From: Streptomyces tagetis | GTDB taxonomy: Bacteria > Actinomycetota > Actinomycetes > Streptomycetales > Streptomycetaceae | Direction of reading: 5' to 3' | Assembly: GCF_018069565.1 (NCBI RefSeq) | Contig: NZ_JAGPNL010000001.1 | Location: forward strand, 248,001-312,000 | Length of the DNA: 64,000 nucleotides | In this document: positions 48,867 through 60,954 of the stretch, one piece after another | Position numbering within the stretch: position 1 is the first letter of the stretch | How the letters are laid out: each line of letters opens with the position of its first letter | Notes under the pieces: generated by a model | The model's database searches: none | What the model saw: the letters and a program-made list of their open reading frames with translations, nothing else | Told to the model about the DNA's origin: nothing | Position numbers and translations under genes: made by a program

Positions 48867-49643
48867 TCAGCGGAAGTGGGCGGTGAGGACGGCGTCCAGG
48901 GCCTCGGGCCGCTCGACGGCGAGGTGGCCGCAGTCGACGACCTCCAGGGCGGCGCGCGGGATGGAGCCGGCCAGTTCCCGGGCGTGCTCCGGCGGGGTCG
49001 CCGTGTCCTCGCTGCCGCCGACCACCAGGGTGGGCGCGGTGATCCTGCCCAGGTCGGGCCGCAGGTCCAGCGCGGCGAGGGCGTCGCAGCAGGCCGCGTA
49101 CCCCGCCGGGTCGGCCTGCGCGAGCGTGCCGAGCAGCCGGCGTCCGAAGGCGGTGTCCGCGGTGGCCGTGTCGGCGAACCAGCGCTCCGGGCTGGTGGCG
49201 AGCAGGGGCGCGGTGCCCTCGCGCCGGACGAGGTCCGCCCGCTGCCGCCAGGGCGCGGCCGGTCCGAAGTGCGCGGAGGAGCAGACGAGGGCGAGCGAGG
49301 CGACCCGCTCGGGGTGGAAGGCCGCGAGGTGGGTGCCGAGGGCTCCGCCGAGCGAGATGCCCGCGTAGTGGAAGCGGTCCCAGCCCTGCCTGTCCGCGAG
49401 GCCGAGCACCAGCGCGGCCAGGTCCCGGACCGTGGTCCGGCCGGGCGCGGGGTCGGGCAGTGCGGCGGTGGGGGAGCCGCCGTGTCCGGGCAGGTCGAAC
49501 CGGAGGACGCGGAACGTACGGGCCAGGGAGGCCAGTTGGGGTTCCCAGACCGCCGACGAGGTGCCCAGGGAGGGGCCGAGGATCAGCGGCGGCGCGTCGG
49601 CGGGGCCGGCCAGGTCGTGGTGGAGCGGGGGAGCGGGGGACAC
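48867..49643 (-). CDS. pcaD: 3-oxoadipate enol-lactonase
   Basis: A 258-residue alpha/beta hydrolase that opens 3-oxoadipate enol-lactone to 3-oxoadipate. The nucleophile elbow is YAGISLGGALG, with FDLPGHGGSP before it, a late Asp in VVGGSEDTATPP and the His in VVDCGHLAVERPEAL. It is the last gene of the catechol operon, after the muconolactone isomerase gene. The GTG at 49643 follows GGGAG. A role in the same pathway as catA, catB and catC is well supported. Confidence 0.85.
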   Translation of the reverse strand: MSPAPPLHHDLAGPADAPPLILGPSLGTSSAVWEPQLASLARTFRVLRFDLPGHGGSPTAALPDPAPGRTTVRDLAALVLGLADRQGWDRFHYAGISLGGALGTHLAAFHPERVASLALVCSSAHFGPAAPWRQRADLVRREGTAPLLATSPERWFADTATADTAFGRRLLGTLAQADPAGYAACCDALAALDLRPDLGRITAPTLVVGGSEDTATPPEHARELAGSIPRAALEVVDCGHLAVERPEALDAVLTAHFR

Positions 49644-49651
49644 GGTTCTCC

Positions 49652-49725
49652 CGGAACGGAACGGAACGGAAAGGGAGGGAACGGGACGGCGTCGCGGGTG
49701 CGCCGACGCCGACGCCGACGCCGAT
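49652..49725. repeat. Two short microsatellites
   Basis: Four CGGAA copies (49652-49671) and nearly four GCCGAC copies (49702-49725) lie in the gap between the muconolactone isomerase and enol-lactonase genes. They are simple slippage-type repeats close to the lactonase ribosome binding site. Confidence 0.7.
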
Positions 49726-49783
49726 GCCGGGGACGGAGGTGACCGTCCCCGGCATCGAGGGCCGCGGTGTGCGGATCAGCGGC

Positions 49784-50068
49784 TCACGCCGCGGCCAGGT
49801 CGGAGGGGTGGCGGGCCAGCGGGGTGACCTCGATCCGCAGGTAGGGGAAGAGGGGGAGCCGCCACAGGAGGGCGTGCAGCGCCTCGTTGTCGGCCACGTC
49901 GAAGACGCTGATGTTGGCGTACTGCCCGACACAGCGCCAGATGTGCACCCACTCCCCGGACTCCTGGAGTTCCCGGCAGTACGCCTTCTCGCGTGCCACC
50001 AGCTCCTGCCTGACCTCGGGGTCGAGGTCACGCGGGATGTCGACGTCCATGCGCACGGCGAAGAGCAC
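49784..50068 (-). CDS. catC: Muconolactone delta-isomerase
   Basis: A 94-residue enzyme of the small CatC family: MLFAVRMDVDIPRDLDPEVRQELVAREKAY, ELQESGEWVHIWRCVGQYANISVFDV and a C-terminal LRIEVTPLARHPSD. It converts muconolactone to 3-oxoadipate enol-lactone and works as a decamer in characterised relatives. It starts with GTG six bases after the stop of the catechol dioxygenase gene. Confidence 0.93.
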   Translation of the reverse strand: MLFAVRMDVDIPRDLDPEVRQELVAREKAYCRELQESGEWVHIWRCVGQYANISVFDVADNEALHALLWRLPLFPYLRIEVTPLARHPSDLAAA

Positions 50069-50074
50069 GGCCGA

Positions 50075-52958
<2,884 letters not shown>

Positions 52959-53030
52959 CGGGTAGCCCCTTTCCTGTGATCGGGGCCCTCGAATACGCCA
53001 CAGCGTAGGAGAGGCTCCCATACGGCACAA

Positions 53031-53071
53031 ATACCTGATTGCAGGGTATTGAGACCGTGGGAGTATCAATA
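53031..53071. promoter_or_regulatory. Candidate LysR (CatR-like) binding sites
   Basis: Two inverted repeats lie upstream of the LysR-cat operon in an A/T-richer patch: ATACCTGATTGCAGGGTAT (53031-53049, ATAC-N11-GTAT) and TATTGA-N13-TCAATA (53047-53052 with 53066-53071). They partly overlap. CatR-type sites are usually ATAC-N7-GTAT, so the spacing here is longer than the textbook one. Confidence 0.5.
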
Positions 53072-53118
53072 GATCTGTGCGGGAACGGCTCCGCGCCGGC
53101 CCGGCTCCGCGGGCGCCG

Positions 53119-56100
53119 TCAGGGCTCCGTGCCCGTGTCGGCGTCGATGCCGGCCCGTGCCCGGTAGGCGCGGACCAGGTCCACCGCCGCCGGGCCCCTC
53201 GGCCGGCGGCCCGGCCGGATGTCCACCGCGAACGCCTTGGCCTCCTGGATGTGGGTGTTCGGGTCCAGGGACAGGTGCAGCAGCTCGTTGGCGGCGTCAC
53301 CCGTGGTGTAGCCGTTCGGGCCCCAGTGGTAGGGCAGCCCGACCTGGTGCAGCCGGCGGCCCTGCACGGTCAGGGAGGCCACCCGGTCGGTGACCAGCAC
53401 CCGTGCCTCGATCACCGCGCGGGCGCTGACGATCGTCGCCCACCCGGTGTGCTCCAGCCCCCGTTCGGCGGCCAGCTCGGGGGAGACCTCGCAGAAGAAC
53501 TCCGGTTGCAGCTCGGCGAGATAGGGCTGCCAGCGCGACATGCCGCCCGCGGTGTGGTGCTCGGTGAGCCGGTACGTGGTGGCGACGTGGGGGAAGACGT
53601 CCGAGCCCGGTTCCGTGCCGCTGGGCTGGTAGCGGTTGTCCGGGTGCGGGGGCGGCAGGTGGCGCACCGGGTTGCGCTGCTGCCCGTACAGCAGGTTCGG
53701 GAACGGCGAGTCCTGCGGCTCGTAGTGGGCGGGCAGCGGGCCGTCGGTGAGGCCGGAGGGCGCGTAGAGCCACGCCTTGCCGTCCGCCTGCATGATGAAC
53801 GCGTCCGTCCCGCCCAGCGCCTCGGGCCCCTTCGCGTCCGGCGGCGGTACGTGGCCGGGGGCCTTGTCGGCCTTGAAGTCGGGGATGTCGTGGCCGGTCC
53901 ACTCCGCGCGCTCCTCGTCCCACCACACCAGCGACTTGCGCGCGCTCCAGGGCCGGCCGTCGGCGTCGGCGGAGGCCCGGTTGTAGAGGATGCGCCGGTT
54001 GTCGGGCCAGGCCCAGCCCCACTCCTTCGCCACCCAGTCCTGTTCCTCGCCGGGCCGGCGGCGGGCCGACTGGTTGACGCCGTCGGCGTACACCCCGCAG
54101 TAGATCCAGCAGCCGCAGGAGGTGGAGCCGTCGTCGGCGAGCTGTTCGTAGGAGGACAGGGGGTTCCCGGCGGCGTCACGGCCGTTGATCTCGGCGAGGA
54201 CGGCCTCGGCGTCCGGCTCGGCGTGGACGCCGTGCGTCGGATAGTCCCAGGTCAGATCGAGCAGCGGCCGGTCCATCGGATCGCGGGACGCGGCGAGCTT
54301 CTCCCGGACGAGACGACCGAGGTGGTACGTGAACCACAGGTCGCTGCGGGCCTCGCCGGGCGGTGGGACCGCCTGGTGGTGCCATTGCAGCAGCCGCTGG
54401 GTGTTGGTGAAGGAGCCGTCCTTCTCGGTGTGCGCGGCGGCCGGCAGGAAGAAGACCTCGGTGCCGATGTCCTCGGTGCGCAGCTCGCCCGTCTCGATCT
54501 CCGGGCCGTCCTTCCACCAGGTGGCCGACTCGATCAGGGAGAAGTCCCGTACGACGAGCCAGTCCAGGTTGGCCATGCCGAGCCGCTGGAGCTTGGCGTT
54601 GGCCGAGCCGACCGCCGGGTTCTCGCCCATCAGGAAGTAGCCCTTGCAGGAGCCCTCCAGTTGGGCCATGACCGTCTCGTACGTCGAGTGGGAGCCGGTG
54701 AGCCGCGGCAGGTAGTCGAAGCAGAAGTCGTTCTCCTCGGTCGCCGCCGGGCCCCAGTACGCCTTGAGCAGGCTGACCAGGTAGGAGCGCATGTCGCCCC
54801 AGTAGCCCTTGCGGGTCGCCTCGGCCTCGACGAAGGCGTCCAGGTCCTGCCGCTGGTGCGCGTGCGGCATCGGGATGTAGCCGGGCAGCAGGTTGAACAG
54901 GGTCGGGATGTCCGTCGAGCCCTGGATGGAGGCGTGGCCGCGCAGTGCGAGGATGCCGCCGCCGGGCCGGCCGATGTTGCCGAGGAGGCTCTGCAGGACG
55001 CAGGCCGCGCGGATGTACTGCACGCCCACCGTGTGCTGGGTCCAGCCGACCGCGTAGGCGAACGCCGTGGTGCGCTCGCGGCCGGAGTTCTCCGTCAGCA
55101 GCTCGCACACCTGCCGGAAGAGGTCCTGCGGCACGCCGCAGACCTCCTCGACGACCTCGGGCGTGTAGCGGGCGTAGTGCCGTTTGAGGACCTGGAAGAC
55201 GCAGCGCGGGTGGGTCAGCGTCTCGTCGCGCTCGGGTGCGCCCGTGCCGATGTCGGCGCCGCCGGAGCCGTGGGACTCGCCGCGCGCAGCGTCCGAGACG
55301 GAGCCCTCCGTGCCGGCGCGCTCGGGCTCCTGGTCGCGTTCGCCGGAGGCGGCCCGCATCCGCGTGCCCTCGTACTGCCAGGTGGCCGTGGAGTAGTGGC
55401 GGCCGTCCGGGTCGAGGCCGGAGAAGACGCCGTCCAGGTCCTCGGGGCCGCGGTAGTCCTCCCGCAGGATGACGGGCCCGTTGGTGTACGCCACGACGTA
55501 GTCGTGGAAGTACCGTCCGCTGGTCAGGACGTGGTTGACCAGCCCGCCGAGGAAGGCGATGTCCGAGCCCGCGCGCAGTGGCACGTGCACGTCGGACAGG
55601 GCGCTGGTGCGGGTGAAGCGCGGGTCGATGTGGACCACCTTGGCGCCCCGCGCCTTGGCCTCCATCACCCACTGGAAGCCCACCGGATGGCACTCGGCCA
55701 TGTTGGAGCCCTGGATGACGACGCAGTCGGCGTTCTGCAGGTCCTGCTGGAAGGTGGTCGCGCCGCCGCGGCCGAACGAGGTTCCCAGACCGGGAACGGT
55801 GGAGGAGTGTCAAATACGCGCCTGGTTCTCGATCTGCACGGCTCCCAGCGCGGTGAAGAGCTTCTTGATCAGGTAGTTCTCCTCGTTGTCGAGGGTGGCC
55901 CCGCCGAGGCTGGCGATGCCCATGGTGCGCCGGGTGCGGGCCGCGTCGACCTCCCACTGCCAGCCCGCGCGCCGTGCCTCGATCACCCGGTCGGCGATCA
56001 TGTCCATCGCCGTGTCCAGGCCGAGCCGCTCCCACCCGGTGCCGTGCGGGCGCCGGTAGAGGACCTGGTGCTCGCGGGCCCCGCCGGTGGTGAGCTGGAG

Positions 56101-56376
56101 GGTGGCCGAGCCCTTGGGGCAGAGCCGGCCGCGCGAGATGGGGGAGTCGGGGTCGCCCTCGATCTGGGTGACGCGCCCGTCCTCGACGTAGACGTTCTGG
56201 CCGCAGCCCACCGCGCAGTACGGGCAGATCGACTTGACCACCCGGTCGGCGGAGGCGACCCGGGGGGTGAGCCGCGCGCTGGGCCCGCTCTTGGCGGCGG
56301 CCCCGCGGCCCAGGGGGTCGGTCCCCTTGAGCTGGCGGTAGACCGGCCAGGAGTCGATCCAGGTGCGTACGCCCAT
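53119..56376 (-). CDS. Formate dehydrogenase alpha subunit, selenocysteine-containing
   Basis: A 1085-residue molybdopterin oxidoreductase that oxidises formate to CO2. The ATG at 56376 follows GGGAAGAGG. Residues 51-86 carry the [4Fe-4S] cysteines (CPYCAVGC ... LCPKG). At codon 189 the frame has an in-frame TGA (55810-55812) in ENQARI-U-HSSTVPGLG, exactly where FDHs have Cys or selenocysteine, and a SECIS-like hairpin follows it. The frame then continues without a break to 53119 through VVIQGSNMAECHPV. The pterin-binding half and the C-terminal domain (TGWATIVSARAVIEARVLVT) are complete. No beta or gamma subunit gene is adjacent. Confidence 0.85.
55781..55797 (-). promoter_or_regulatory. SECIS-like hairpin after the selenocysteine codon
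   Basis: Twelve bases after the UGA (reverse strand), GTTCCC-GGTCT-GGGAAC forms a perfect 6-bp stem with a GGUCU loop. The loop matches the GGUCU of the E. coli fdhF SECIS element, and the distance fits SelB-dependent recoding. Confidence 0.75.
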
Positions 56377-56932
56377 CGCCTCTTCCCTTTCCGCGCCGCG
56401 GTCCCGGGTGCCGGTGTGGTCCGGTGTGGTCCGGTGTGCCGCTCCACGTGCCCGTTTCCGGCCGCTCCACTCCTTCGGCCCGGCGCCCGACTCTCGCGCG
56501 CCGCCGCCTCTCGTGCTCCGCCGCCTGCGCGGCGGCCCTGCCCGCAGTCTGACGCGGCCGGGCCGGACCGGCATCCGGGGGAGCCCCTCGTACCGGCCGG
56601 CGCGGGGCGGGTCCGGAACCGGGCGTACCCCTCGCACCGGCCCGTTTGCGGCGTATCGCGCGCAACCGCGATGAAATGGCGCCCACGCCCTTTGTCAAGG
56701 CTTTGAAATGGGCGCGCTATGGGCAAGTGGGATCTTTCTCCGCATTCTCCGGGGCTATTCGGCCGCCTACTTCGGGATCTGATCGCTACTCGGCGGTAAC
56801 CCTTGACGGGGTATCAGGCGGCTGCTTTTATTCAGCGAACAACGGGAACCTTGAATCCTCGGCACGACCGAGTGGTTTGGGGTGCGCCCGGACGGGGAAG
56901 AGAGTCGCAGCATTCAAATTCGGGGGAATGCG
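56377..56932. other. Divergent intergenic region with A/T-rich promoter part
   Basis: This gap separates the formate dehydrogenase and the peptide-operon genes. From 56400 to 56640 it is G/C-rich with short GGTGTGGTCC direct repeats (56411-56440) and no gene. From about 56650 to 56930 it is much A/T-richer than the rest of the window and contains a forward promoter (56803-56831). Confidence 0.45.
56803..56831 (+). promoter_or_regulatory. Candidate promoter of the peptide operon
   Basis: TTGACG (56803-56808) and TTTTAT (56826-56831) are separated by 17 bases, about 100 bases upstream of the nucleotidyltransferase start. This is a fair match to a housekeeping sigma promoter, in an A/T-rich patch. 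Confidence 0.5.
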
Positions 56933-58054
56933 TTGATCGGCGAAGCTGGAACACGTCCTGCCGCATCGTTATTTCCGGTCGTCGAACCGGTCGGATTCGA
57001 GAAGATACATTTCGAGACGGCAGAGGCGGCGCTGCGGGAAGCCGGCCTGTGGGACTTATGTCACGGCGCGATCATGGCCGGCAGCCTTTCCGTCGGACTG
57101 GGCACCGAGACCTCCGACGTCGATCTCTTCGTCTTCGTCGACGAGGTGACCGGCGGCAGAAAGCATCCGGTGCGCGAGGGCATCCGGGTGGACATCGAAC
57201 AGATCACGGTCCGCGACATCCGTGAACTGGCCCGCGGATTCCGCTCCTTCACCGCGACCGGCACGGACCGGACGCAGACGACCCTGGACGAGGACACCCT
57301 CAAACTGGTCGTGCGCACCCGGCTGGGCTCCGTCCTCAAGCCCGGCGCGCCGGTCGACGAGATCCGGCGGGACCTGGTGCCGGACGTCCTGCGCAAGGTG
57401 CTGATGACCCGCAACCTCGTCGACCTCGGAGCCTTCGTGGAGGACGCCTACGGCGCCCTGCGGATCGACGACCTCCCCACCGCCTACTGCGCCTCCGGCA
57501 TCGCCCTCGACATGGCCGCCGACGCCCTGCTCGCCGCCTGCGGCGATGTGTACGTCTCCGAGAAACTGCGGCTGCGCAAGCTGATCAGGGAACCCCGGCT
57601 CACCGCCTTCACCAGGCATTACTGGCAGACCCGGCACGCCGGCGTCCCCGCCGACGCGGACCCCGCGCGACTGCGCGAACTGATCCACGCGCGGCTGTGG
57701 CTGATCGGAGGCATCGGCTGCGCCTGCGTGCTCTCCTACTGGGACGGCGAGCCCGAGGGCGAGGTTCCGGTCCCCGTCGTCGGCGGTCCGGGACCGACGC
57801 GCAACCCCTTCCTGGTCCCCGTCCGGTACGCCGACGGCTGCGGACTCACCCGGCCCAACTCCGCCTTCGACGTCTCCGAGGACGCCCTCGGCCTGTGGTC
57901 CCTGCTCGACGGCAGACCGGTCGACGCCGTGGTCGGCGCCCTCGCCGGGAAGGCGGGCGTCGTCGCCGGTGACGAGGTGCGCCAGGAGATCCGCGCGGCC
58001 CTGGAGCAATTCCGTGAGATGGGCCTGCTGTATTCCGGCTTTGCCGACGTGTGA
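56933..58054 (+). CDS. Nucleotidyltransferase-fold protein with possible PqqD-like C-terminus
   Basis: A 373-residue protein. Near the N-terminus MAGSLSVGLGTETSDVDLFVFVD (about residues 49-70) is a polymerase-beta-type nucleotidyltransferase motif (GS ... SDxDL). A helical middle follows. The last ~75 residues (NPFLVPVRYADGCGLTRPN ... LWSLLDGRPVDAVVGALAG ... FREMGLLYSG) look like a PqqD-like peptide-recognition winged helix. The TTG at 56933 is six bases after GGGGGA; a GTG at 56882 would add 17 residues. It is the first gene before the 17-residue peptide. It may recognise that peptide and transfer a nucleotide or another group; this is inference. Confidence 0.7.
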   Translation: MIGEAGTRPAASLFPVVEPVGFEKIHFETAEAALREAGLWDLCHGAIMAGSLSVGLGTETSDVDLFVFVDEVTGGRKHPVREGIRVDIEQITVRDIRELARGFRSFTATGTDRTQTTLDEDTLKLVVRTRLGSVLKPGAPVDEIRRDLVPDVLRKVLMTRNLVDLGAFVEDAYGALRIDDLPTAYCASGIALDMAADALLAACGDVYVSEKLRLRKLIREPRLTAFTRHYWQTRHAGVPADADPARLRELIHARLWLIGGIGCACVLSYWDGEPEGEVPVPVVGGPGPTRNPFLVPVRYADGCGLTRPNSAFDVSEDALGLWSLLDGRPVDAVVGALAGKAGVVAGDEVRQEIRAALEQFREMGLLYSGFADV

Positions 58055-58070
58055 GCCTTTTCCACCAGAC

Positions 58071-58108
58071 TTCCGTCGTGGGTGACGCCTGCGTCCGTCA
58101 CGACGGAA
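58071..58108 (+). terminator. Hairpin upstream of the short peptide gene
   Basis: A perfect 10-bp stem TTCCGTCGTG / CACGACGGAA with an 18-base loop (itself able to form a GACG-CGTC stem) lies between the nucleotidyltransferase stop and the peptide gene. It could terminate, attenuate or protect the transcript. Confidence 0.6.
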
Positions 58109-58144
58109 TGCAAGGAATTCCACGAGCGAAAGGGGGTGTTGAGC

Positions 58145-58198
58145 ATGTTCAAGATCGTGATCAAGGAGTCGACCACCAAGGCCGTCAAGGCCAACTGA
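58145..58198 (+). CDS. 17-residue candidate precursor peptide
   Basis: ATG at 58145 with the strong site AAAGGGGGTG about eight bases upstream encodes MFKIVIKESTTKAVKAN and stop TGA. All 16 sense codons after ATG end in G or C, as in real genes of this genome. The peptide is basic and amphipathic, with a central Glu-Ser-Thr-Thr-Lys, and has no Cys, Gly or Pro and no export signal. A GTG at 58136 would add three residues. It lies between two perfect hairpins and is followed by exporter, kinase and oxygenase genes, which fits a small precursor such as PqqA-like peptides. No known RiPP class is recognised. Confidence 0.65.
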   Translation: MFKIVIKESTTKAVKAN

Positions 58199-58222
58199 GT
58201 CGGAACAGCTCGGCAATGATGG

Positions 58223-58253
58223 CGCCTGGCCGCCGGCTGCCGGTGGCCAGGCG
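58223..58253 (+). terminator. Hairpin downstream of the short peptide gene (attenuator-like)
   Basis: A perfect 9-bp stem CGCCTGGCC / GGCCAGGCG with a 13-base loop lies 25 bases after the peptide stop and before the ABC genes. Such partial terminators after precursor genes are common and let the precursor be made in excess. Confidence 0.65.
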
Positions 58254-58309
58254 TCGTCCCGCGCCTTTCTGCGGGGCGGCGGGAGCATGGGTACGGAGGA
58301 CGGGAAACA

Positions 58310-59314
58310 ATGGCCGCTGTCGAGGTGGAGAACCTGACTCGCAGCTATACGGCTGCACGCTCCGCATCGCTTTTCACCAAGGCGAGAGGAGAAGCGAGGC
58401 AGGCGGTGAAGGGAATCTCCTTCGACATCGGCGAGGGGGAATTGTTCGGCCTGCTCGGCCCCAACGGCGCCGGCAAGTCCACCACGATCAAGATACTGGC
58501 CACCCTGCTGCTGCCCACCAGCGGCCGGGCCCGGGTGCTCGGCCACGACGTCGCCACCGAGCCCACCGCCGTACGCCGCCGCATCGGCTACGTGGCCGGC
58601 GGTGACCGCGGCCTCTACGAACGGCTCTCCGCCCGGGACAACCTGCGCTACTTCGCCGAACTCCACGGCATCACCGGCCCCAGGCAGCGCCGCCGGATCG
58701 CCGAACTGCTCGAACTGGTCGATCTCACCGACCGGTCCGACGACAAGGTGGAGGGCTTCTCGCGCGGGATGCGCCAGCGCCTGCACATCGCCCGGGGCAT
58801 GCTCAACGAACCCCGGGTGCTCTTCCTCGACGAGCCCACGATCGGACTCGACCCGCAGGCCGCGCGCGATCTGCGCGCCACCGCCGCCGCCCTGTCCGCC
58901 CAGGGCACCACCGTGCTCCTGACCACGCACTACATGCACGAGGCCGACGAGCTGTGCGCCCGGATCGGCGTGATCGTCGAAGGCCGCCTGGTCGCCCTCG
59001 ACACACCGGCCGCCCTCAAGAAGGGCGTCTCCGACCGCACCGTCATCACCGTCGAGGTCCGTGACCTCACCGACCGCCACGAGGCCGAGGTCCGCGCCCT
59101 CGGCGAGGTGCTCAGCCTCGCCGTCACCCGGGGCCCGGCCACGCAGGTGCTGGAGGTCCAGTGCGCCGACACCGGTGACGCCATGCCCGGCCTCCTCGGC
59201 GTGCTCGGGTCCGCCGCGGTGAGCCGGGTCGACACCCGCGAACCGAGCCTGGAGGACGCCTACGTCGCCCTGGTGTCGCGCTCCCGGGCCGCGAGGGCGG
59301 AGGCGGACCGGTGA
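58310..59314 (+). CDS. ABC transporter ATP-binding protein (ABC-2 / DrrA type)
   Basis: A 334-residue ATPase: Walker A LLGPNGAGKSTTIKIL, a signature-like VEGFSRGMRQRLHIARGM, Walker B VLFLDEPTIGLDPQA and TTHYMHEADEL, followed by a C-terminal domain of about 100 residues typical of DrrA-like exporters. The signature is SRGMRQR rather than LSGGQ. It works with the two membrane proteins encoded next, presumably exporting the modified peptide or product. Confidence 0.88.
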   Translation: MAAVEVENLTRSYTAARSASLFTKARGEARQAVKGISFDIGEGELFGLLGPNGAGKSTTIKILATLLLPTSGRARVLGHDVATEPTAVRRRIGYVAGGDRGLYERLSARDNLRYFAELHGITGPRQRRRIAELLELVDLTDRSDDKVEGFSRGMRQRLHIARGMLNEPRVLFLDEPTIGLDPQAARDLRATAAALSAQGTTVLLTTHYMHEADELCARIGVIVEGRLVALDTPAALKKGVSDRTVITVEVRDLTDRHEAEVRALGEVLSLAVTRGPATQVLEVQCADTGDAMPGLLGVLGSAAVSRVDTREPSLEDAYVALVSRSRAARAEADR

Positions 59315-60111
59315 CGGCCCCGGCGACCCCGGGCGCGGCCGGGCACCTGCGGGCCCTGCTGGTCTGCTCCGCCTTCCAACTGCGCCTGCTGCTCCAGTAC
59401 AAGTTCTACGTCGTCGCGGTCTTCGTGCAGCCCCTCGCCTTCGCGCTGATCCAGTTCGTCATGGTCGGCCACCGGCAGGAGACCTCCGCCCTGGCGGCGG
59501 TGTCGGTGCAGACCGGGCTGATCGGCATGTGGACCGCGACGCTCTTCGGCTCCGGAGGGGGACTGAGCCGCGAGCGCAGGTTCGGCACCCTGGAGCCGGT
59601 CGCCGTCACCCCCTCCCCGCTCGCGGTCGGCATCCTCGCCATCAACCTGGCGACCGCGGTGATGGGCATCATCTCCATGGCGGTGACCCTGGCCCTGGGC
59701 GCCGTCTTCTTCGACATGCCCTTCGTGCCCCGGCGGCCCGCCCTCTTCGCCGCCGCCCTGGTCGTCGCCGTACTGGCCAACGCCTGCCTGGGCTTCCTCA
59801 TGTCCAACGCGTTCGTCCTCTACCGCAACGCCCTGGTCCTGACCAACCTGCTCGAATACCCGGTCTGGGTCCTCACCGGCCTGATGGTGCCCGTCTCCTT
59901 CCTGCCGCAGTGGTGCAGGCCGTTCAGCGAGGTGCTGTCCATGACCTGGGCCGCCCGCGCCCTGAACCACTCCATGACCGGCGAGGGAGCCCCGGTCACC
60001 GAGATTCTCTGGTGTGCCGTGACCGGCGCCGCCTGCCTCCTGGTGGCGCTGCTGTTCCTGCGGACCGTGCACGACGCGGTACGCCGCCGCGCCACGCTGA
60101 GCCTGGTGTGA
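59311..60111 (+). CDS. ABC-2 type permease 1
   Basis: A 266-residue membrane protein with about six hydrophobic segments, including LLQYKFYVVAVFVQPLAFALIQF and LVVAVLANACLGFLMSN. It has the ABC-2 permease layout with the LEPVAVTPSPLAVGIL connecting region. Its GTG overlaps the ATPase gene stop (GTGA). It pairs with the next permease. Confidence 0.83.
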   Translation: MTAPATPGAAGHLRALLVCSAFQLRLLLQYKFYVVAVFVQPLAFALIQFVMVGHRQETSALAAVSVQTGLIGMWTATLFGSGGGLSRERRFGTLEPVAVTPSPLAVGILAINLATAVMGIISMAVTLALGAVFFDMPFVPRRPALFAAALVVAVLANACLGFLMSNAFVLYRNALVLTNLLEYPVWVLTGLMVPVSFLPQWCRPFSEVLSMTWAARALNHSMTGEGAPVTEILWCAVTGAACLLVALLFLRTVHDAVRRRATLSLV

Positions 60112-60122
60112 GGAGAAGCAGT

Positions 60123-60926
60123 ATGCGGACCATGCGGAGCCTCGCCGGCGGCCTGCGCCTGACGCTGGTGGGAGGCTTCCTCTCCTACCGGGCGCTCATC
60201 ACCTTCCTCACCCCGGCGCTCTTCTTCGTGATGATGATCGCCACCCCGCTCTTCCAGATCATCACGTTCTCCCTGCTCGGCCGGTACAGCAAGGCGGAGA
60301 CCGCGGACTTCTACGTCGTGGGCACCGCGATCCAGGCATCCGCGATGGCCGGCATCTACGGCGCCTCCCAGGCCGTCGCCAACGAACGGGCCTTCGGCAC
60401 CCTCGCCCAGATGCTCATCAGCCCCGCCGCCCGTTTCTGGATCATGCTCGGCCGGCTCATCCCCACCTGTGTCAACGGGATCGTGGTCGCCGTCTTCGGC
60501 GTCTTCGCCGGATGGGCGCTGCTGGGGCTGCGGCTCGGCGCCGGCGACCTGGCCCCGATCGGGCTCGCGGCGGTCTGCGCCTCGGCGTCCTGCGCCGGAC
60601 TCGGCCTGGTCATCGGGGCGTTGGGGCTGCGCTTCAGCGACATGTACTTCATCACCAACGCGGTGCACCTCGTGCTGCTGATCGCGACCGGGGCCGTCAT
60701 CCCCCTCGCGCTCCTGCCGGAGTGGGTCAGGGCGCTCTCGCGGCTCCTGCCGATGTCCCACTCGATCGCCATGGCCCAGGACGTGGTGGCCGGCCGCTCC
60801 TTCTCGGCACTCCACAGCGTCGGAGCCGAACTCCTCCTCGCGGCCTGCTACTTCGGCGTCGCCCTGGCGGCGCTCGCGCGATCGGAACGACAGAGCAGGC
60901 GGCACAGCACGCTGGAACTGGTCTGA
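60123..60926 (+). CDS. ABC-2 type permease 2
   Basis: A 267-residue ABC-2 permease with about six hydrophobic segments (LITFLTPALFFVMMIATPLFQII ... VVAVFGVFAGWALLGL ... VHLVLLIATGAVIPLALLPEWV). The ATG at 60123 follows GAGGAG by six bases. With permease 1 it probably forms a heterodimeric exporter. Confidence 0.83.
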   Translation: MRTMRSLAGGLRLTLVGGFLSYRALITFLTPALFFVMMIATPLFQIITFSLLGRYSKAETADFYVVGTAIQASAMAGIYGASQAVANERAFGTLAQMLISPAARFWIMLGRLIPTCVNGIVVAVFGVFAGWALLGLRLGAGDLAPIGLAAVCASASCAGLGLVIGALGLRFSDMYFITNAVHLVLLIATGAVIPLALLPEWVRALSRLLPMSHSIAMAQDVVAGRSFSALHSVGAELLLAACYFGVALAALARSERQSRRHSTLELV

Positions 60927-60954
60927 GGACCCGGGACGGGAAGGACACGCCACG

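Noticed and set aside
55810..55812. In-frame TGA in the formate dehydrogenase gene as a nonsense mutation or a split gene
   Set aside because: It sits exactly at the active-site selenocysteine position, the frame is intact on both sides, and a SECIS-like hairpin with the GGUCU loop follows.
53077..56706. A 1209-codon open frame on the + strand opposite formate dehydrogenase
   Set aside because: It is a GC-rich antisense shadow: low-complexity Arg/Gly/Val/Asp composition and no domain, while the reverse strand encodes a clear FDH.
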